From Mollicutes bacterium (GTDB taxonomy: Bacteria; Bacillota_I; Bacilli_A; Izemoplasmatales; Izemoplasmataceae), in NCBI GenBank assembly GCA_003558105.1, contig PWMS01000088.1:1-50456 (forward strand): a stretch of 50,456 bases of DNA, in the 5' to 3' direction. Below, piece after piece: positions 14,905 through 23,336 of this stretch. Numbering within the stretch: position 1 is the first letter of the stretch; each line of letters starts with the position of its first letter. A program made the translations under genes and the position numbers. The notes under the pieces were generated by a model. The model was not told where the DNA came from. It did not search any database and saw only the letters and a program-made list of their open reading frames with translations.

Positions 14905-17226
14905 ATGCGTTATGAACAAAAGCTATTAGAATACCCCAAGATTTTAACCACACTTAGTGGCTATGCAGAAACCAAAGCTGGGCAAGATGCGTGTCTATCC
15001 TTAGAACCTACCGATGCCCGAGCCACGCTCAAAAGTGCCTTTTTTGAGTTATCAGAAGCGCTAGAATACATCAAAGATGAAGCTACCCCCCGTTTCGGTG
15101 GGATTTTTAACATCAAAGAAGCGTTAAAACGCGCCGCCTTGCAAGCATCGCTTGATAGTAAGGATTTTATGAAAATCCATGCGCATATTGAAGCGGCGGC
15201 CCGTTTAAAAAAGGATTTGCATCGTTACCCCACAACCATCGACAAAACCTTTGAGATTGAAAAATACGCCGAAGACTTAATCGTGCTTGTGGAGTTAAAA
15301 AAAGAATTAGAGACGGTTTTTGATCTCCGTGGCAATATCAAAGATGACGCCACCGCTGAGCTTAAAAAACTGCGCCAAGCGATCAATCAAACCGAACGCC
15401 ATATCAAAGAAACCCTCGAAAAAATCTTAAACAAAGAAACGCAGCGGCTTACTGAAAAACTCTTTACCATTCGCTATGACCGCTACGTCATCCCCGTGAA
15501 ACTCAGTGAAAAAAACAACGTGAGAGGCACTATTTTGGATTACTCTTCTTCAGGCGAAACCGCCTTTATCGAACCGGAAAGCATCCAAAATTTGACCGCT
15601 AAGAAAATCCGATTAAAAAGCGAAGAAACCCAAGAGATTGAACGCATATTACAAACCTTAAGCTATGCGGTTGATAAAGAAAGTGCCACCTTAAAAGAAA
15701 ACACGCGCCGCTTTACCCATTTGGATATTTTATTTGCGAAAGCCAAATACGGCCATAAAATTGAAGGCACAATCCCAAACCTTAACAACCGTATTGAACT
15801 GATTAAAGCCCGCCATCCCCTACTCGAGAAAAAGAGTGTTGTGGCCAATACCATCGAGTTTGACCCAGGCAAAAAGATGATGGTCATCACCGGGTCAAAT
15901 ACGGGCGGGAAAACCGTAACTTTAAAAACCATTGGTCTTTTGACTTTAATGGCGCAAAGTGGCTTGATGATTCCGGCTTTACCGGGTTCATCGGTACGTC
16001 TTTTTAAATCTGTACGCGCCGATATCGGCGATGAACAATCGATTGAACAATCGTTATCGACCTTCTCATCCCATATGAGTAGAATCGTCGATATCATCAA
16101 ACACTACGATGATGACCAACTCATTTTACTCGATGAACTCGGCAGTGGCACCGATCCAAAAGAAGGCTCATCCTTAGCGATGAGTATCCTTAACGAACTA
16201 TCTCAAAAAGATAGCGTCGTCGTTGCGACCACGCATTATCCCGAATTGAAAGCCTACGCTTATACCGAAGATTTTATCATGAACGCGTCAGTAGAATTCG
16301 ATGAGAAGTCTTTAAAGCCAACCTACAAGCTTTTGTTAAGGACCCCAGGGGAGAGTCATGCCTTCTTGATTTCACGCCGCTTAGGCCTTAAAGAAAGCAT
16401 TATCGAAAACGCCAAAAAACAAGTGATCACCAATCGCGATGAGGTTAGTGAACTGATTGAGCGTTTAAAAGACGAAAGCAAACGATTAGATACCAAATTG
16501 AATGAATACGAAAACTTAAACCATACCCTGAAAAATGAAAAACAAAGTCTCAAGAAACAAAAACAAGATCTACAAAAACAAAAAGAAAAACTAAAAGAGA
16601 CCATCATGGCCGAACACGCCCAAGAGATGAACCGCTTGAAAAGCCGCGCAGAAACTTTGATCAAAGAATTAGATGACATGAAAACCACCTCGTTTAAAGC
16701 GCACGAACTCGCGGAGAAGAAGTACCGCGCCAAACAGCTCACCGAAGGGGAAGAAAAACAAACCTCCAGCACCAAAGACCACAGTTATCAACCTGGTGAT
16801 CGCGTCTATATCATAAAATACAACCGTTATGGTGAGTTAGCCAAAAAGCAAGCCGATCAGAAATGGTTGGTCAACATGGGAAGCTTAAGTTCTGTCTTCT
16901 CAGAAGCAGAATTTGAATACGTCGATCGCGAACCAAAAAGAGAAACCAAGCCAACAAAAAAAGCCATCACCCCAAGAAAAACGACCGCTCAAAGTCTGGA
17001 TTTACGTGGCATGCGCGTTTTAGAAGCCAAGGAAAGCTTGGATAAATATCTTGATGATTGTGCGATTTCCAAACAACCTTTTGCGACCATTATTCACGGC
17101 TTTGGCACCTTGGCGCTTAGAAAAATGGTCAAAGATGTTTTATCACAAAGCCCCCATGTGAAACGCCACAGAGATGGTGAAGGTAGTGAAGGCGGTAAAG
17201 GGGCAACCATCGTTTATTTTGAATGA
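14905..17226 (+). CDS. mutS2: Endonuclease MutS2 (anti-recombination and ribosome-rescue ATPase)
   Basis: A 773-residue protein of standard length. It begins with the clamp and lever region of MutS proteins. The ATPase has Walker A GSNTGGKT (around residue 330) and Walker B LILLDELGSGTDP (around 405). A long charged coiled coil spans about 510-610. A KOW-like region follows, and the C-terminal Smr nuclease domain (about 693-773) contains LDLRGMRVLEAKE and IIHGFGTLALR. The usual IIHGKGTGALR reads FGTL here, a mild variation. MutS2 suppresses recombination and acts on collided ribosomes in Firmicutes. It is preceded by GAGGAG and ends in TGA, used here as a true stop. Confidence 0.95.
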   Translation: MRYEQKLLEYPKILTTLSGYAETKAGQDACLSLEPTDARATLKSAFFELSEALEYIKDEATPRFGGIFNIKEALKRAALQASLDSKDFMKIHAHIEAAARLKKDLHRYPTTIDKTFEIEKYAEDLIVLVELKKELETVFDLRGNIKDDATAELKKLRQAINQTERHIKETLEKILNKETQRLTEKLFTIRYDRYVIPVKLSEKNNVRGTILDYSSSGETAFIEPESIQNLTAKKIRLKSEETQEIERILQTLSYAVDKESATLKENTRRFTHLDILFAKAKYGHKIEGTIPNLNNRIELIKARHPLLEKKSVVANTIEFDPGKKMMVITGSNTGGKTVTLKTIGLLTLMAQSGLMIPALPGSSVRLFKSVRADIGDEQSIEQSLSTFSSHMSRIVDIIKHYDDDQLILLDELGSGTDPKEGSSLAMSILNELSQKDSVVVATTHYPELKAYAYTEDFIMNASVEFDEKSLKPTYKLLLRTPGESHAFLISRRLGLKESIIENAKKQVITNRDEVSELIERLKDESKRLDTKLNEYENLNHTLKNEKQSLKKQKQDLQKQKEKLKETIMAEHAQEMNRLKSRAETLIKELDDMKTTSFKAHELAEKKYRAKQLTEGEEKQTSSTKDHSYQPGDRVYIIKYNRYGELAKKQADQKWLVNMGSLSSVFSEAEFEYVDREPKRETKPTKKAITPRKTTAQSLDLRGMRVLEAKESLDKYLDDCAISKQPFATIIHGFGTLALRKMVKDVLSQSPHVKRHRDGEGSEGGKGATIVYFE

Positions 17227-17269
17227 TTAATTCGTATACAAAAAATATCCGATAAGTTAAGCAAATCAA

Positions 17270-17298
17270 TTGTAATTATTACTGAAACTTTGTATAAT
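17270..17298 (+). promoter_or_regulatory. Sigma-A promoter of trxA
   Basis: TTGTAA (17270-17275) and a perfect TATAAT (17293-17298) with 17-base spacing precede the AAGGAGG site and ATG 17329. Confidence 0.7.
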
Positions 17299-17328
17299 AT
17301 GGATAGTTAAATATAAGGAGGTTCGCAA

Positions 17329-17637
17329 ATGGCAGTTTTATATGCAGATAGCACAAACTTAGATGAAAATGTAAAAGAAGGTCTTGTCTTACTTGATTTC
17401 TATGCAGATTGGTGTGGTCCATGCAAAATGATTGGTCCCGTTTTAGAACAAATATCTGATGAAAACGACGATATTAAAGTTGTTAAAGTTAACGTTGATG
17501 AAAACATTGGCTTAGCACAACAATATGGCGTTCAAGGCATCCCTAGTCTGTTTGTCTTAAAAGACGGCGAAGTCGTCAGTCAAAAAGCTGGTTTCATGCC
17601 TAAAGACGCGCTTGTCGATTGGGTAAGAAAAGCTTAA
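17329..17637 (+). CDS. trxA: Thioredoxin
   Basis: A 102-residue single-domain thioredoxin. The redox site is WCGPC (residues 28-32) within FYADWCGPCKMIGP. The buried aspartate (D23 in LLDFYA), the cis-proline loop (GIPSLF) and the final glycine strand are all in place. It reduces protein disulfides in the cytoplasm and would be recharged by thioredoxin reductase, which is not in this window. It has its own promoter and terminator and so is monocistronic. Confidence 0.96.
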   Translation: MAVLYADSTNLDENVKEGLVLLDFYADWCGPCKMIGPVLEQISDENDDIKVVKVNVDENIGLAQQYGVQGIPSLFVLKDGEVVSQKAGFMPKDALVDWVRKA

Positions 17638-17658
17638 AACCAACTGAAAAATCAGAAA

Positions 17659-17689
17659 GAAGCGACGTTAATGTCGTTTCTTTTTTTTA
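17659..17689 (+). terminator. Intrinsic terminator after trxA
   Basis: GAAGCGAC (17659-17666) pairs with GTCGTTTC (17673-17680) with one wobble pair, followed by a long T-run. Confidence 0.8.
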
Positions 17690-17698
17690 CAGTTCTCC

Positions 17699-17727
17699 TT
17701 GGGCATAACGCCCCTTTGATGTATAAT
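17699..17727 (+). promoter_or_regulatory. Sigma-A promoter of the truB-ribF group
   Basis: TTGGGC (17699-17704) and TATAAT (17722-17727) with a 17-base spacer lie just before the AAGGCGGTG ribosome site of truB. Confidence 0.65.
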
Positions 17728-17743
17728 AAAAGGCGGTGATAAT

Positions 17744-18430
17744 ATGGATGGCATACTCTTGTTAGAAAAACCGAAAGGCTACTCGTCACACGATTGTGTG
17801 AATCTTGCACGTATGGCTTTTAATACCAAAAAAGTGGGCCACAGTGGCACCTTGGATAAAGAAGCGTCCGGACTTTTGGTTTTAGGCATCAATAAAGGCA
17901 CAAAAATCATGGAATTTTTAAACCAAGACGATAAATGGTATCATTTTACGATTGTATTTAATGTTCAAACCGATACGCTTGATCATACCGGAAAAGTTGT
18001 AGATAAACAAAAACAACACGATTTCGCCAAACTCGATAAGGTGCTCAAAGCCTTTGAAGGTCCTTATATGCAATCACCACCCGCTTATTCAGCCGTCAAG
18101 GTAAAAGGTAAAAAACTCTATGAATATGCGCGCCGCCATGAAACAATTCCAGATGTGGCGAAACGGTCGTTGAAGATTTATCGTTTAAAACGGTTGAACA
18201 CCCTTGAAAAACTCGATGATGATACTTACCAAGTCACCTGCGAGGTGTATGGTAGTAAAGGTCTGTTCGTCCGCCAATTAGCCTTAGATATCGCTAAAAA
18301 ACTTGGCACCGTCGCTCATACTAGTAGCATTCACCGCGTGCAAGCCGGTCAATTTCATGTTTCAGATGCGTTTGGCTTACCAGATCTTAAAGCCAATAAA
18401 GCCCCCTTAATATCGTTGAACAACGCTTAA
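17744..18430 (+). CDS. truB: tRNA pseudouridine(55) synthase TruB, ended early by an in-frame TAA
   Basis: The enzyme isomerises U55 in the T-loop of tRNAs. The catalytic aspartate is D38 in GHSGTLDKEASG; the KPKGYSSHD start, SPPAYSAVKVKG and SKGLFVRQLA motifs are also present, so the catalytic domain is complete. At codon 229 a TAA (18428-18430) stops translation after SLNNA. The same frame then continues without interruption for another 62 codons and reads like the usual TruB C-terminal domain, up to a second TAA at 18617-18619 that overlaps the ribF start. The full gene would be 291 residues, a normal length. The residue expected at the stop is probably leucine (AL..LP pattern). A 228-residue enzyme might still act, because the tail only aids tRNA binding. 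Confidence 0.9.
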   Translation: MDGILLLEKPKGYSSHDCVNLARMAFNTKKVGHSGTLDKEASGLLVLGINKGTKIMEFLNQDDKWYHFTIVFNVQTDTLDHTGKVVDKQKQHDFAKLDKVLKAFEGPYMQSPPAYSAVKVKGKKLYEYARRHETIPDVAKRSLKIYRLKRLNTLEKLDDDTYQVTCEVYGSKGLFVRQLALDIAKKLGTVAHTSSIHRVQAGQFHVSDAFGLPDLKANKAPLISLNNA

Positions 18431-18619
18431 AAAAACCTCCCAGCCATGACCGTTACTCCCGAGATGCAGATGAAAATACAACACGGTCAAAAGCTTTTAA
18501 TCATCGCGCAAGACAGCCTATTAAAAATGGTTGATTCAACGCATCAAACGCTGTTGGCCATCTATGAGAAAGACCCGACAGAAAAAAATCTTTACCGCGC
18601 AAAGAAGGTGTTCATCTAA
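18431..18619 (+). pseudogene. C-terminal domain of TruB separated by the in-frame TAA
   Basis: This piece is in the same frame as truB and starts directly after its TAA. It encodes about 62 residues, including NLPAMTV, HGQKLLIIAQ, TLLAIYEK and a final AKKVFI, which match the TruB C-terminal PUA-like module in order and spacing. Its final TAA shares bases with ATG 18619 of ribF (TAATG), the kind of overlap expected of a functional operon boundary. That overlap argues that the long form is ancestral and that the stop at 18428 is recent, recoded or an error. Confidence 0.75.
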
Positions 18620-19542
18620 TGGAGGTCAAGACGATTGGACAAGAAAAAATCACCCCCCATACCGCCGCCGCCATCGGCTTTTTTGACGGGATTCACAAAG
18701 CCCACCAAAGCTTGATTAAACAGATGATTAAAGAAGCGGATAAACGCGGGTTAAACAAAGCCATCATCACGTTTGACAAACATCCTAAACATGTTTTATT
18801 TGATATGGATTATTACTACATCACCCCGCTTGAAGAAAAAATAAAACAACTCAAAGCCTATCCCATCGATACGGTTTATGTGATTGAATTTGATAAAGAA
18901 AAAGCTTCCATGAATCCCCGCGCCTTCATTCAAGATGTATTGAATCCTTTGGATGTCTTGGTATGCGGATTTGATTTTACCTTTGGCTTTCGCGCTTCAG
19001 GGAATGTCGATCTTTTAAAAAATCACGGCGATTTTGAGACCATCATCGTCGATGAGTTGAAATACTGTGGGTATAAAATAGGCTCTACCCATATTCGTGA
19101 TTTAATTCGTGGCGGCCATGTCGATGAAATCAAACCGATTTTAGGCGATTATTACCGCTTAAAAGGCACCGTCATCCACGGAAAGAAAAAAGGGCGTACC
19201 ATCGCTTATCCAACCGCCAATATCGATGTCAAGCAGTACTTGATTCCCAAAAAAGGAGTCTATGCGACTTTATCGAAAGTCAAAGGCCAATGGTACCGCT
19301 CGATGACGTCGGTTGGTTTTAATCCGACTCTAAACCGCAGTACCTCGATCAGTGTTGAGAGTTACCTCTTTGATTTTGCGGATACGATTTATGGTGAAGC
19401 GATTGAATTAGTCTTTATTAAGCGTTTGCGCGATGAGAAGAAATTTCCTTCCGTGCAGGCGCTAATTGACGCGATAAAAAACGATGAAACCAAGACCTTA
19501 AAAGTCCTAAAAGGAGTGAAGATTGATGGAAGAGATGTTTAA
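18619..19542 (+). CDS. ribF: Bifunctional riboflavin kinase/FAD synthetase
   Basis: A 307-residue enzyme that makes FMN from riboflavin and then FAD. The N-terminal nucleotidyltransferase has the IGFFDGIHKAHQ ATP site (the usual H-x-G-H is HKAH) and the STHIRDLI segment. The C-terminal kinase begins near residue 185 with GKKKGRTIAYPTANI and includes SVGFNPTL. Its ATG overlaps the final truB stop, and it overlaps the next gene by 17 bases, so it is in a tight operon. The truB-ribF-rpsO order is common in Firmicutes. Confidence 0.95.
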   Translation: MEVKTIGQEKITPHTAAAIGFFDGIHKAHQSLIKQMIKEADKRGLNKAIITFDKHPKHVLFDMDYYYITPLEEKIKQLKAYPIDTVYVIEFDKEKASMNPRAFIQDVLNPLDVLVCGFDFTFGFRASGNVDLLKNHGDFETIIVDELKYCGYKIGSTHIRDLIRGGHVDEIKPILGDYYRLKGTVIHGKKKGRTIAYPTANIDVKQYLIPKKGVYATLSKVKGQWYRSMTSVGFNPTLNRSTSISVESYLFDFADTIYGEAIELVFIKRLRDEKKFPSVQALIDAIKNDETKTLKVLKGVKIDGRDV

Positions 19543-20527
19543 GCGTTACCCCGTGCGCACATTTTTAATGCTCGCATTTTCGATTTCATGGTTGATTTGG
19601 GCGCTTTCACCTTTGCTTTCGATGGGCGATCCGCAAGTTCAAACGATGCTTGATATCATCGGTCTTTTCACAAAAGCCTTTTTTGCGCTCATCATCATGT
19701 TAAGACAAGCTGATATTCCCTTGATGCCGCCTTTGCGTCGCCATTTTAGTTTATTTGGTATCTTTACAGCGATTTTACTCTTTGTGATGAGTACGGGATT
19801 TATTGAGATCCGTGTTATCACGGTGTTTTTAGCGTTACTGATGGCCGATTTCCTAGCTTATATGGCAGGGATGCTTTTTGCGCACCGCCATAACACTGAT
19901 TTTTTTGGCGGGGCGCTTAGCCTTCTTAAAACCCCATGGGTGATTCTACCGGTACTTGTATTTCCTATCATGTTTGCCATTAGTAATCTTTTATCGTATC
20001 TTTATGGTGGCCACATCTTTTTGCCCTTTTACATGGGCGAGGTTGCCATTTATCAAGTCTTTTATGTTCTTTTGTTTATCTTTTTCATTTTCTTCGGCAG
20101 CGCCTTAATCATCGAACCGGCCTACCGTGGGTTTTTAGCGCCTTATTTGATTAAAAAAATGTCCCCGCTTTTCACCGGCCTTGTGCTTGGGGTCTTAATG
20201 ACGGTTTGGTTAGCCCCACTTTTTATCAACGGCTTTTTTGGCGAAGCCGGCCTTGGCTTAGAACAATTACAAGCGACCTTTAATGTCTTGCTGTGGGTTG
20301 TCCCATTAAATGTTGTCTTAATGTGGTTTTACCTGCGTTTTAAAGGGGTGCTGTGGTTTGCTTATTTGGCGCATGGTAGCTTTTTTGCCAGTTTGATCTT
20401 GTTGCCGATGAGTACCGAGAGAGGTATTTATGTTCCTGTGATGCTTTGGGGCTTAGCCTTGCTGTTAAGTATTTTTGATAGACGTATGGCCAACGCTCAG
20501 CAAGCACGTTTTTATTTGTATAAATGA
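19526..20527 (+). CDS. CPBP/CAAX-protease-like membrane protein lacking catalytic residues
   Basis: A 333-residue protein with about eight to ten membrane segments. The region IIEPAYRGFLAPYLIKKM aligns with CPBP motif 1 (EExxxRGfl), but the second glutamate is proline. The following VWLAPLF corresponds to WHLPLF with the histidine lost. The last motif reads AYLAHGSFF, keeping the histidine but not the asparagine. The fold is therefore recognisable while the metal-type proteolytic centre appears lost, suggesting a non-peptidase role. It starts at ATG 19526, well placed after AAAGGAG, and overlaps the end of ribF. It ends with TGA. Function is unknown. Confidence 0.65.
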   Translation: MEEMFKRYPVRTFLMLAFSISWLIWALSPLLSMGDPQVQTMLDIIGLFTKAFFALIIMLRQADIPLMPPLRRHFSLFGIFTAILLFVMSTGFIEIRVITVFLALLMADFLAYMAGMLFAHRHNTDFFGGALSLLKTPWVILPVLVFPIMFAISNLLSYLYGGHIFLPFYMGEVAIYQVFYVLLFIFFIFFGSALIIEPAYRGFLAPYLIKKMSPLFTGLVLGVLMTVWLAPLFINGFFGEAGLGLEQLQATFNVLLWVVPLNVVLMWFYLRFKGVLWFAYLAHGSFFASLILLPMSTERGIYVPVMLWGLALLLSIFDRRMANAQQARFYLYK

Positions 20528-20528
20528 T

Positions 20529-20556
20529 TTGCATTCAGATAAAATTATGCTATAAT
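20529..20556 (+). promoter_or_regulatory. Sigma-A promoter of rpsO
   Basis: TTGCAT (20529-20534) and TATAAT (20551-20556) are 16 bases apart. About 75 bases of leader follow. It contains an AT-rich hairpin (TTAC...GTAA, about 20596-20613) that could serve in S15 autoregulation, though it is not a recognised consensus. Confidence 0.65.
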
Positions 20557-20638
20557 AACTATCGCGCCTATCACTCGGTTTAACGATCTCCGACGTTTTA
20601 CTTAGTCTTAGGTAAGAAATGAATTTAAGGAGGAAACT

Positions 20639-20908
20639 ATGTCTATTACAAAAGCTGAAAAACAAGCGCTCGTCGAGAAGTATCGCATTAAAGAGGGCGA
20701 TACCGGCTCACCAGAAGTGCAAGCTGCGATTTTAACCAAAGAGATTGAAAGCTTAAACCAACATTTGAAAGTGCATAAACATGACCATCATTCGCGTCGT
20801 GGATTACTACAAAAAGTTGGTCAACGCAGACATCTCATGCGTTATTTAGCGGCACAAGATGTCGATCGCTACCGCAAGCTAGTCAAAAGCCTCGGTTTAA
20901 GACGCTAA
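20639..20908 (+). CDS. rpsO: 30S ribosomal protein S15
   Basis: At 89 residues the protein has the exact usual length. [17 protein letters not shown], the [11 protein letters not shown] segment and RLMRYL-like HLMRYL close to the end are conserved S15 elements that bind the 16S three-way junction. AAGGAGG precedes the ATG. It has its own promoter with a leader of a size suited to feedback control, and a terminator with a duplicated 3' arm. The upstream ribF group and downstream pnp place it in a typical Firmicutes neighbourhood, although here four genes separate rpsO from pnp. Confidence 0.97.
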   Translation: MSITKAEKQALVEKYRIKEGDTGSPEVQAAILTKEIESLNQHLKVHKHDHHSRRGLLQKVGQRRHLMRYLAAQDVDRYRKLVKSLGLRR

Positions 20909-20919
20909 CAACATTAAAA

Positions 20920-20971
20920 AACAAGTACATTTCATTTGGTGCTTGTTTTTTTATTTGGTGCTTGTTTTTTT
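20920..20971 (+). terminator. rpsO terminator with tandemly duplicated 3' arm
   Basis: AACAAGTAC (20920-20928) pairs with GTGCTTGTT (20939-20947), followed by a T-run. A perfect 19-bp unit containing this arm and its T-run (20934-20952) is repeated immediately (20953-20971), so either copy can complete the hairpin. Confidence 0.8.
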
Positions 20972-21037
20972 ATTTTCTTGGTAGATTTATGAAAAGGCAT
21001 GTTAAAATGAATTTGTAATCTGAAAGAAGGTGGTTGG

Positions 21038-22174
21038 ATGCAAAAAAACGCCAAATTGATTCGTTGGCTCATGTATTTAGGCATCATCGCGTTGGTGCTT
21101 GTGATTTTTTATTTGTCAAACTTGCTTTTTGGAAATTTTTTCACCCGTTTTGGTAAGGCGGCCAATTCCATTATTTTGCCGTTTTCCATCGCGCTTTTTT
21201 TAAGTTATCTTTTAGCCCCTGTCTTTAAACTCTTAGAGCGTAAGCTCAAATTTAAATTCCGTTTTTTAAACACCGTGATTATCTTTTTAGGGACAAGTTT
21301 GGTGCTTTTTTTGTTTGGCCGCTATGCTTTTTCATTGATTTATGAACAAGGCGTTGCGTTTTTTCAAAATGACTGGCCAAATGTTAAAGATACCATCGAA
21401 GTGACGATAGAAGATTATGCTTTTTTATACAACCTTTATGATCGCACCATCAATTTACTTACCCTCGACAATCTTTTGGATAGTGATTTGGATCTCTTCG
21501 GTGTGTTTGAAAGTGTCACAACCGTCGTCATCACAATTGTCCTTGTACCGGTCTTTTTATTTTTTATTCTTAACGATACCAATAAAATATACGATGCGAC
21601 TATCATGATTGTTCCAAAGAAATTTCAAAAGCATGCGGTTGAACTCTTAAGCCGTGCTAATCGCGTCGTGGAACAATATTTCAACGGTCGGTTTGCGACG
21701 ATGTTTGTGATGGCCATCATGTTTACCATCATGTTTTTCATTCTAGGCTTTCGGGAACGAAGCTTGTTATTTGGCTTTATGCTAGGCTTTTTCGATATCG
21801 TACCGTATGTTGGGCCGTTTATCGGCATGCTGTTGCCGGTGCTTTATAGTCTTACCGATGAGACGTTGATGTTCGGTGCCTACGCACCGTTGGTCATTAC
21901 CATCGCGGTGGTGGTGGGGCAAATGATTCAAAACAATGTCGCCCAACCGCTTATCATGGGTAAAGAGACAAAACTACATCCAATGCTGGTCCTCAGTGCC
22001 TTTGTGTTCTTTGGGTATTTATTTGGCGTTGTCGGTATCATTTTAGCGATTCCCATTACCGGGATGATTCGCACCTCGGTTAAATATTTTACAGAGCTCA
22101 ATGAAGAAAAATTACAAAAACAAAAAGAAGAAGTGAAGAAAATCAGAGAGGATGTTCAAAGTGAAAGTGATTAA
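21038..22174 (+). CDS. AI-2E family transporter (PerM/YtvI-like)
   Basis: A 378-residue membrane protein with about eight membrane segments, an extracytoplasmic helical region after segment three, and the conserved core LGFFDIVPYVGPFIGMLLPV near residue 250. The C-terminus is a charged cytoplasmic helix. AI-2E family members range from quorum-signal exporters to sodium/proton antiporters, so substrate cannot be assigned. AGAAGGTGG precedes ATG 21038. The end overlaps the start of the amidohydrolase gene. Confidence 0.87.
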   Translation: MQKNAKLIRWLMYLGIIALVLVIFYLSNLLFGNFFTRFGKAANSIILPFSIALFLSYLLAPVFKLLERKLKFKFRFLNTVIIFLGTSLVLFLFGRYAFSLIYEQGVAFFQNDWPNVKDTIEVTIEDYAFLYNLYDRTINLLTLDNLLDSDLDLFGVFESVTTVVITIVLVPVFLFFILNDTNKIYDATIMIVPKKFQKHAVELLSRANRVVEQYFNGRFATMFVMAIMFTIMFFILGFRERSLLFGFMLGFFDIVPYVGPFIGMLLPVLYSLTDETLMFGAYAPLVITIAVVVGQMIQNNVAQPLIMGKETKLHPMLVLSAFVFFGYLFGVVGIILAIPITGMIRTSVKYFTELNEEKLQKQKEEVKKIREDVQSESD

Positions 22175-23336
22175 AAATGCACAGTTGTTCACGATGGAAT
22201 CATTGAACAACGAAACAGGGTACGTCGCCTTTAAAGACGGAAAAATCGAGGCTGTAGGTCGTGATTTCGACCCCGCAGCTTTCAAGGACTACAAGATAAT
22301 CGATGCCAAAGGTAAGATTGTAACGCCTGGTTTGGTCGACCCACATTGTCATATTGGGATTATGGAAGAAGGCATTCAATTTGAAGGCAACGACACCAAT
22401 GAAACCACCAATCCAATCTACCCAGAATTACGTGGTATCGACAGTTTTTATCCTAACGATAGCGCCTTTAGATATGCCTTGAACGCCGGGGTTACCAGTG
22501 TCGTCAGTGGCCCTGGTAGCGCGAATGTTATCGGGGGGACTTTCGATGCTTATAAAACGATGGGTAAAACCGCCGATGAGATGGTCTTTCAACGCGATGT
22601 ATGTATGAAGATGGCGCTTGGGGAAAACCCAAAACGTGTCTATAGTTCCCAAAAGAAAAACCCTTCCACGCGTATGGCTTCTGCGGCCTTAATGCGGGAG
22701 TGGCTTATCAAAGCAAAAGAGTATCATGAAGCGATGCAAAAATATTTAAACAAAGAAGAAGAGGCTAAAAAACCGACTTTTGATATGAAACTCGACAGTC
22801 TCGCCCGCGTCTTTGATGGTATGAAGATTAAAATTCATGCGCACCGAAGCGATGATATCATGACCGCTATTCGCATTGCAAAAGAATTTGATCTTGATAT
22901 CACCATCGATCACGGCACCGAAGCGCATTTAATTGTCAAGACGCTTAAAAAGACCGATACAAAAGTCATTTTAGGCCCAACCTTAGGCACAGGCACTAAA
23001 TACGAAACGAAACACCGCAGCTTTAAAAGCGCCAAAATATTAGCCGACCACGGCGTTGAATTTGCGGTCATGACCGATCATCCTGTGATTTCTTTGGAAA
23101 ATACTTTGGTCCAACTGGCGCTTTTTGTTAAAGAAGGTCTTGACCGCTTTAAAGCACTTGAAGCGGTCACATCAAATGCCGCAAAACTTAATGGCATTGA
23201 ATCCCGCGTCGGTTCGCTTAAACAAGGCAAAGATGCTGATATCGTTATTTGGGATGGCGATTTATTCGATATCATGACTCGGCCTCAATCGGTCTATATC
23301 AACGGTGAATGCATCACCGATAAAGCGGCATCATAA
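22161..23336 (+). CDS. Amidohydrolase (imidazolonepropionase/dihydroorotase-like metallohydrolase)
   Basis: About 391 residues. The metal-binding GLVDPHCHIG sits at the end of the first barrel strand, followed by the barrel with IKIHAHRSDDI and ITIDHGTEAH, and the late catalytic aspartate in VMTDHPVIS. The composite-type beta-sandwich is formed by both ends; KQGKDADIVIWDGD is the usual closing element. It hydrolyses an amide or ring bond in the cytoplasm, substrate unknown. GAGAGG abuts ATG 22152, which is too close, so GTG 22161, nine bases away, is the more likely start. The next gene begins on the base after its stop. Confidence 0.85.
   Translation: MKVIKNAQLFTMESLNNETGYVAFKDGKIEAVGRDFDPAAFKDYKIIDAKGKIVTPGLVDPHCHIGIMEEGIQFEGNDTNETTNPIYPELRGIDSFYPNDSAFRYALNAGVTSVVSGPGSANVIGGTFDAYKTMGKTADEMVFQRDVCMKMALGENPKRVYSSQKKNPSTRMASAALMREWLIKAKEYHEAMQKYLNKEEEAKKPTFDMKLDSLARVFDGMKIKIHAHRSDDIMTAIRIAKEFDLDITIDHGTEAHLIVKTLKKTDTKVILGPTLGTGTKYETKHRSFKSAKILADHGVEFAVMTDHPVISLENTLVQLALFVKEGLDRFKALEAVTSNAAKLNGIESRVGSLKQGKDADIVIWDGDLFDIMTRPQSVYINGECITDKAAS

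Noticed and set aside
18428-18440. A-AAA-AAC slippery heptamer after the truB stop as programmed frameshifting
   Set aside because: The tail is already in the zero frame, and the heptamer lies after the stop, so a frameshift there cannot bypass it.
20596-20638. rpsO leader hairpin as a defined S15-binding regulatory RNA
   Set aside because: A stem can be drawn but it is AT-rich with a small loop and does not match a known S15 leader class that I can verify by eye.
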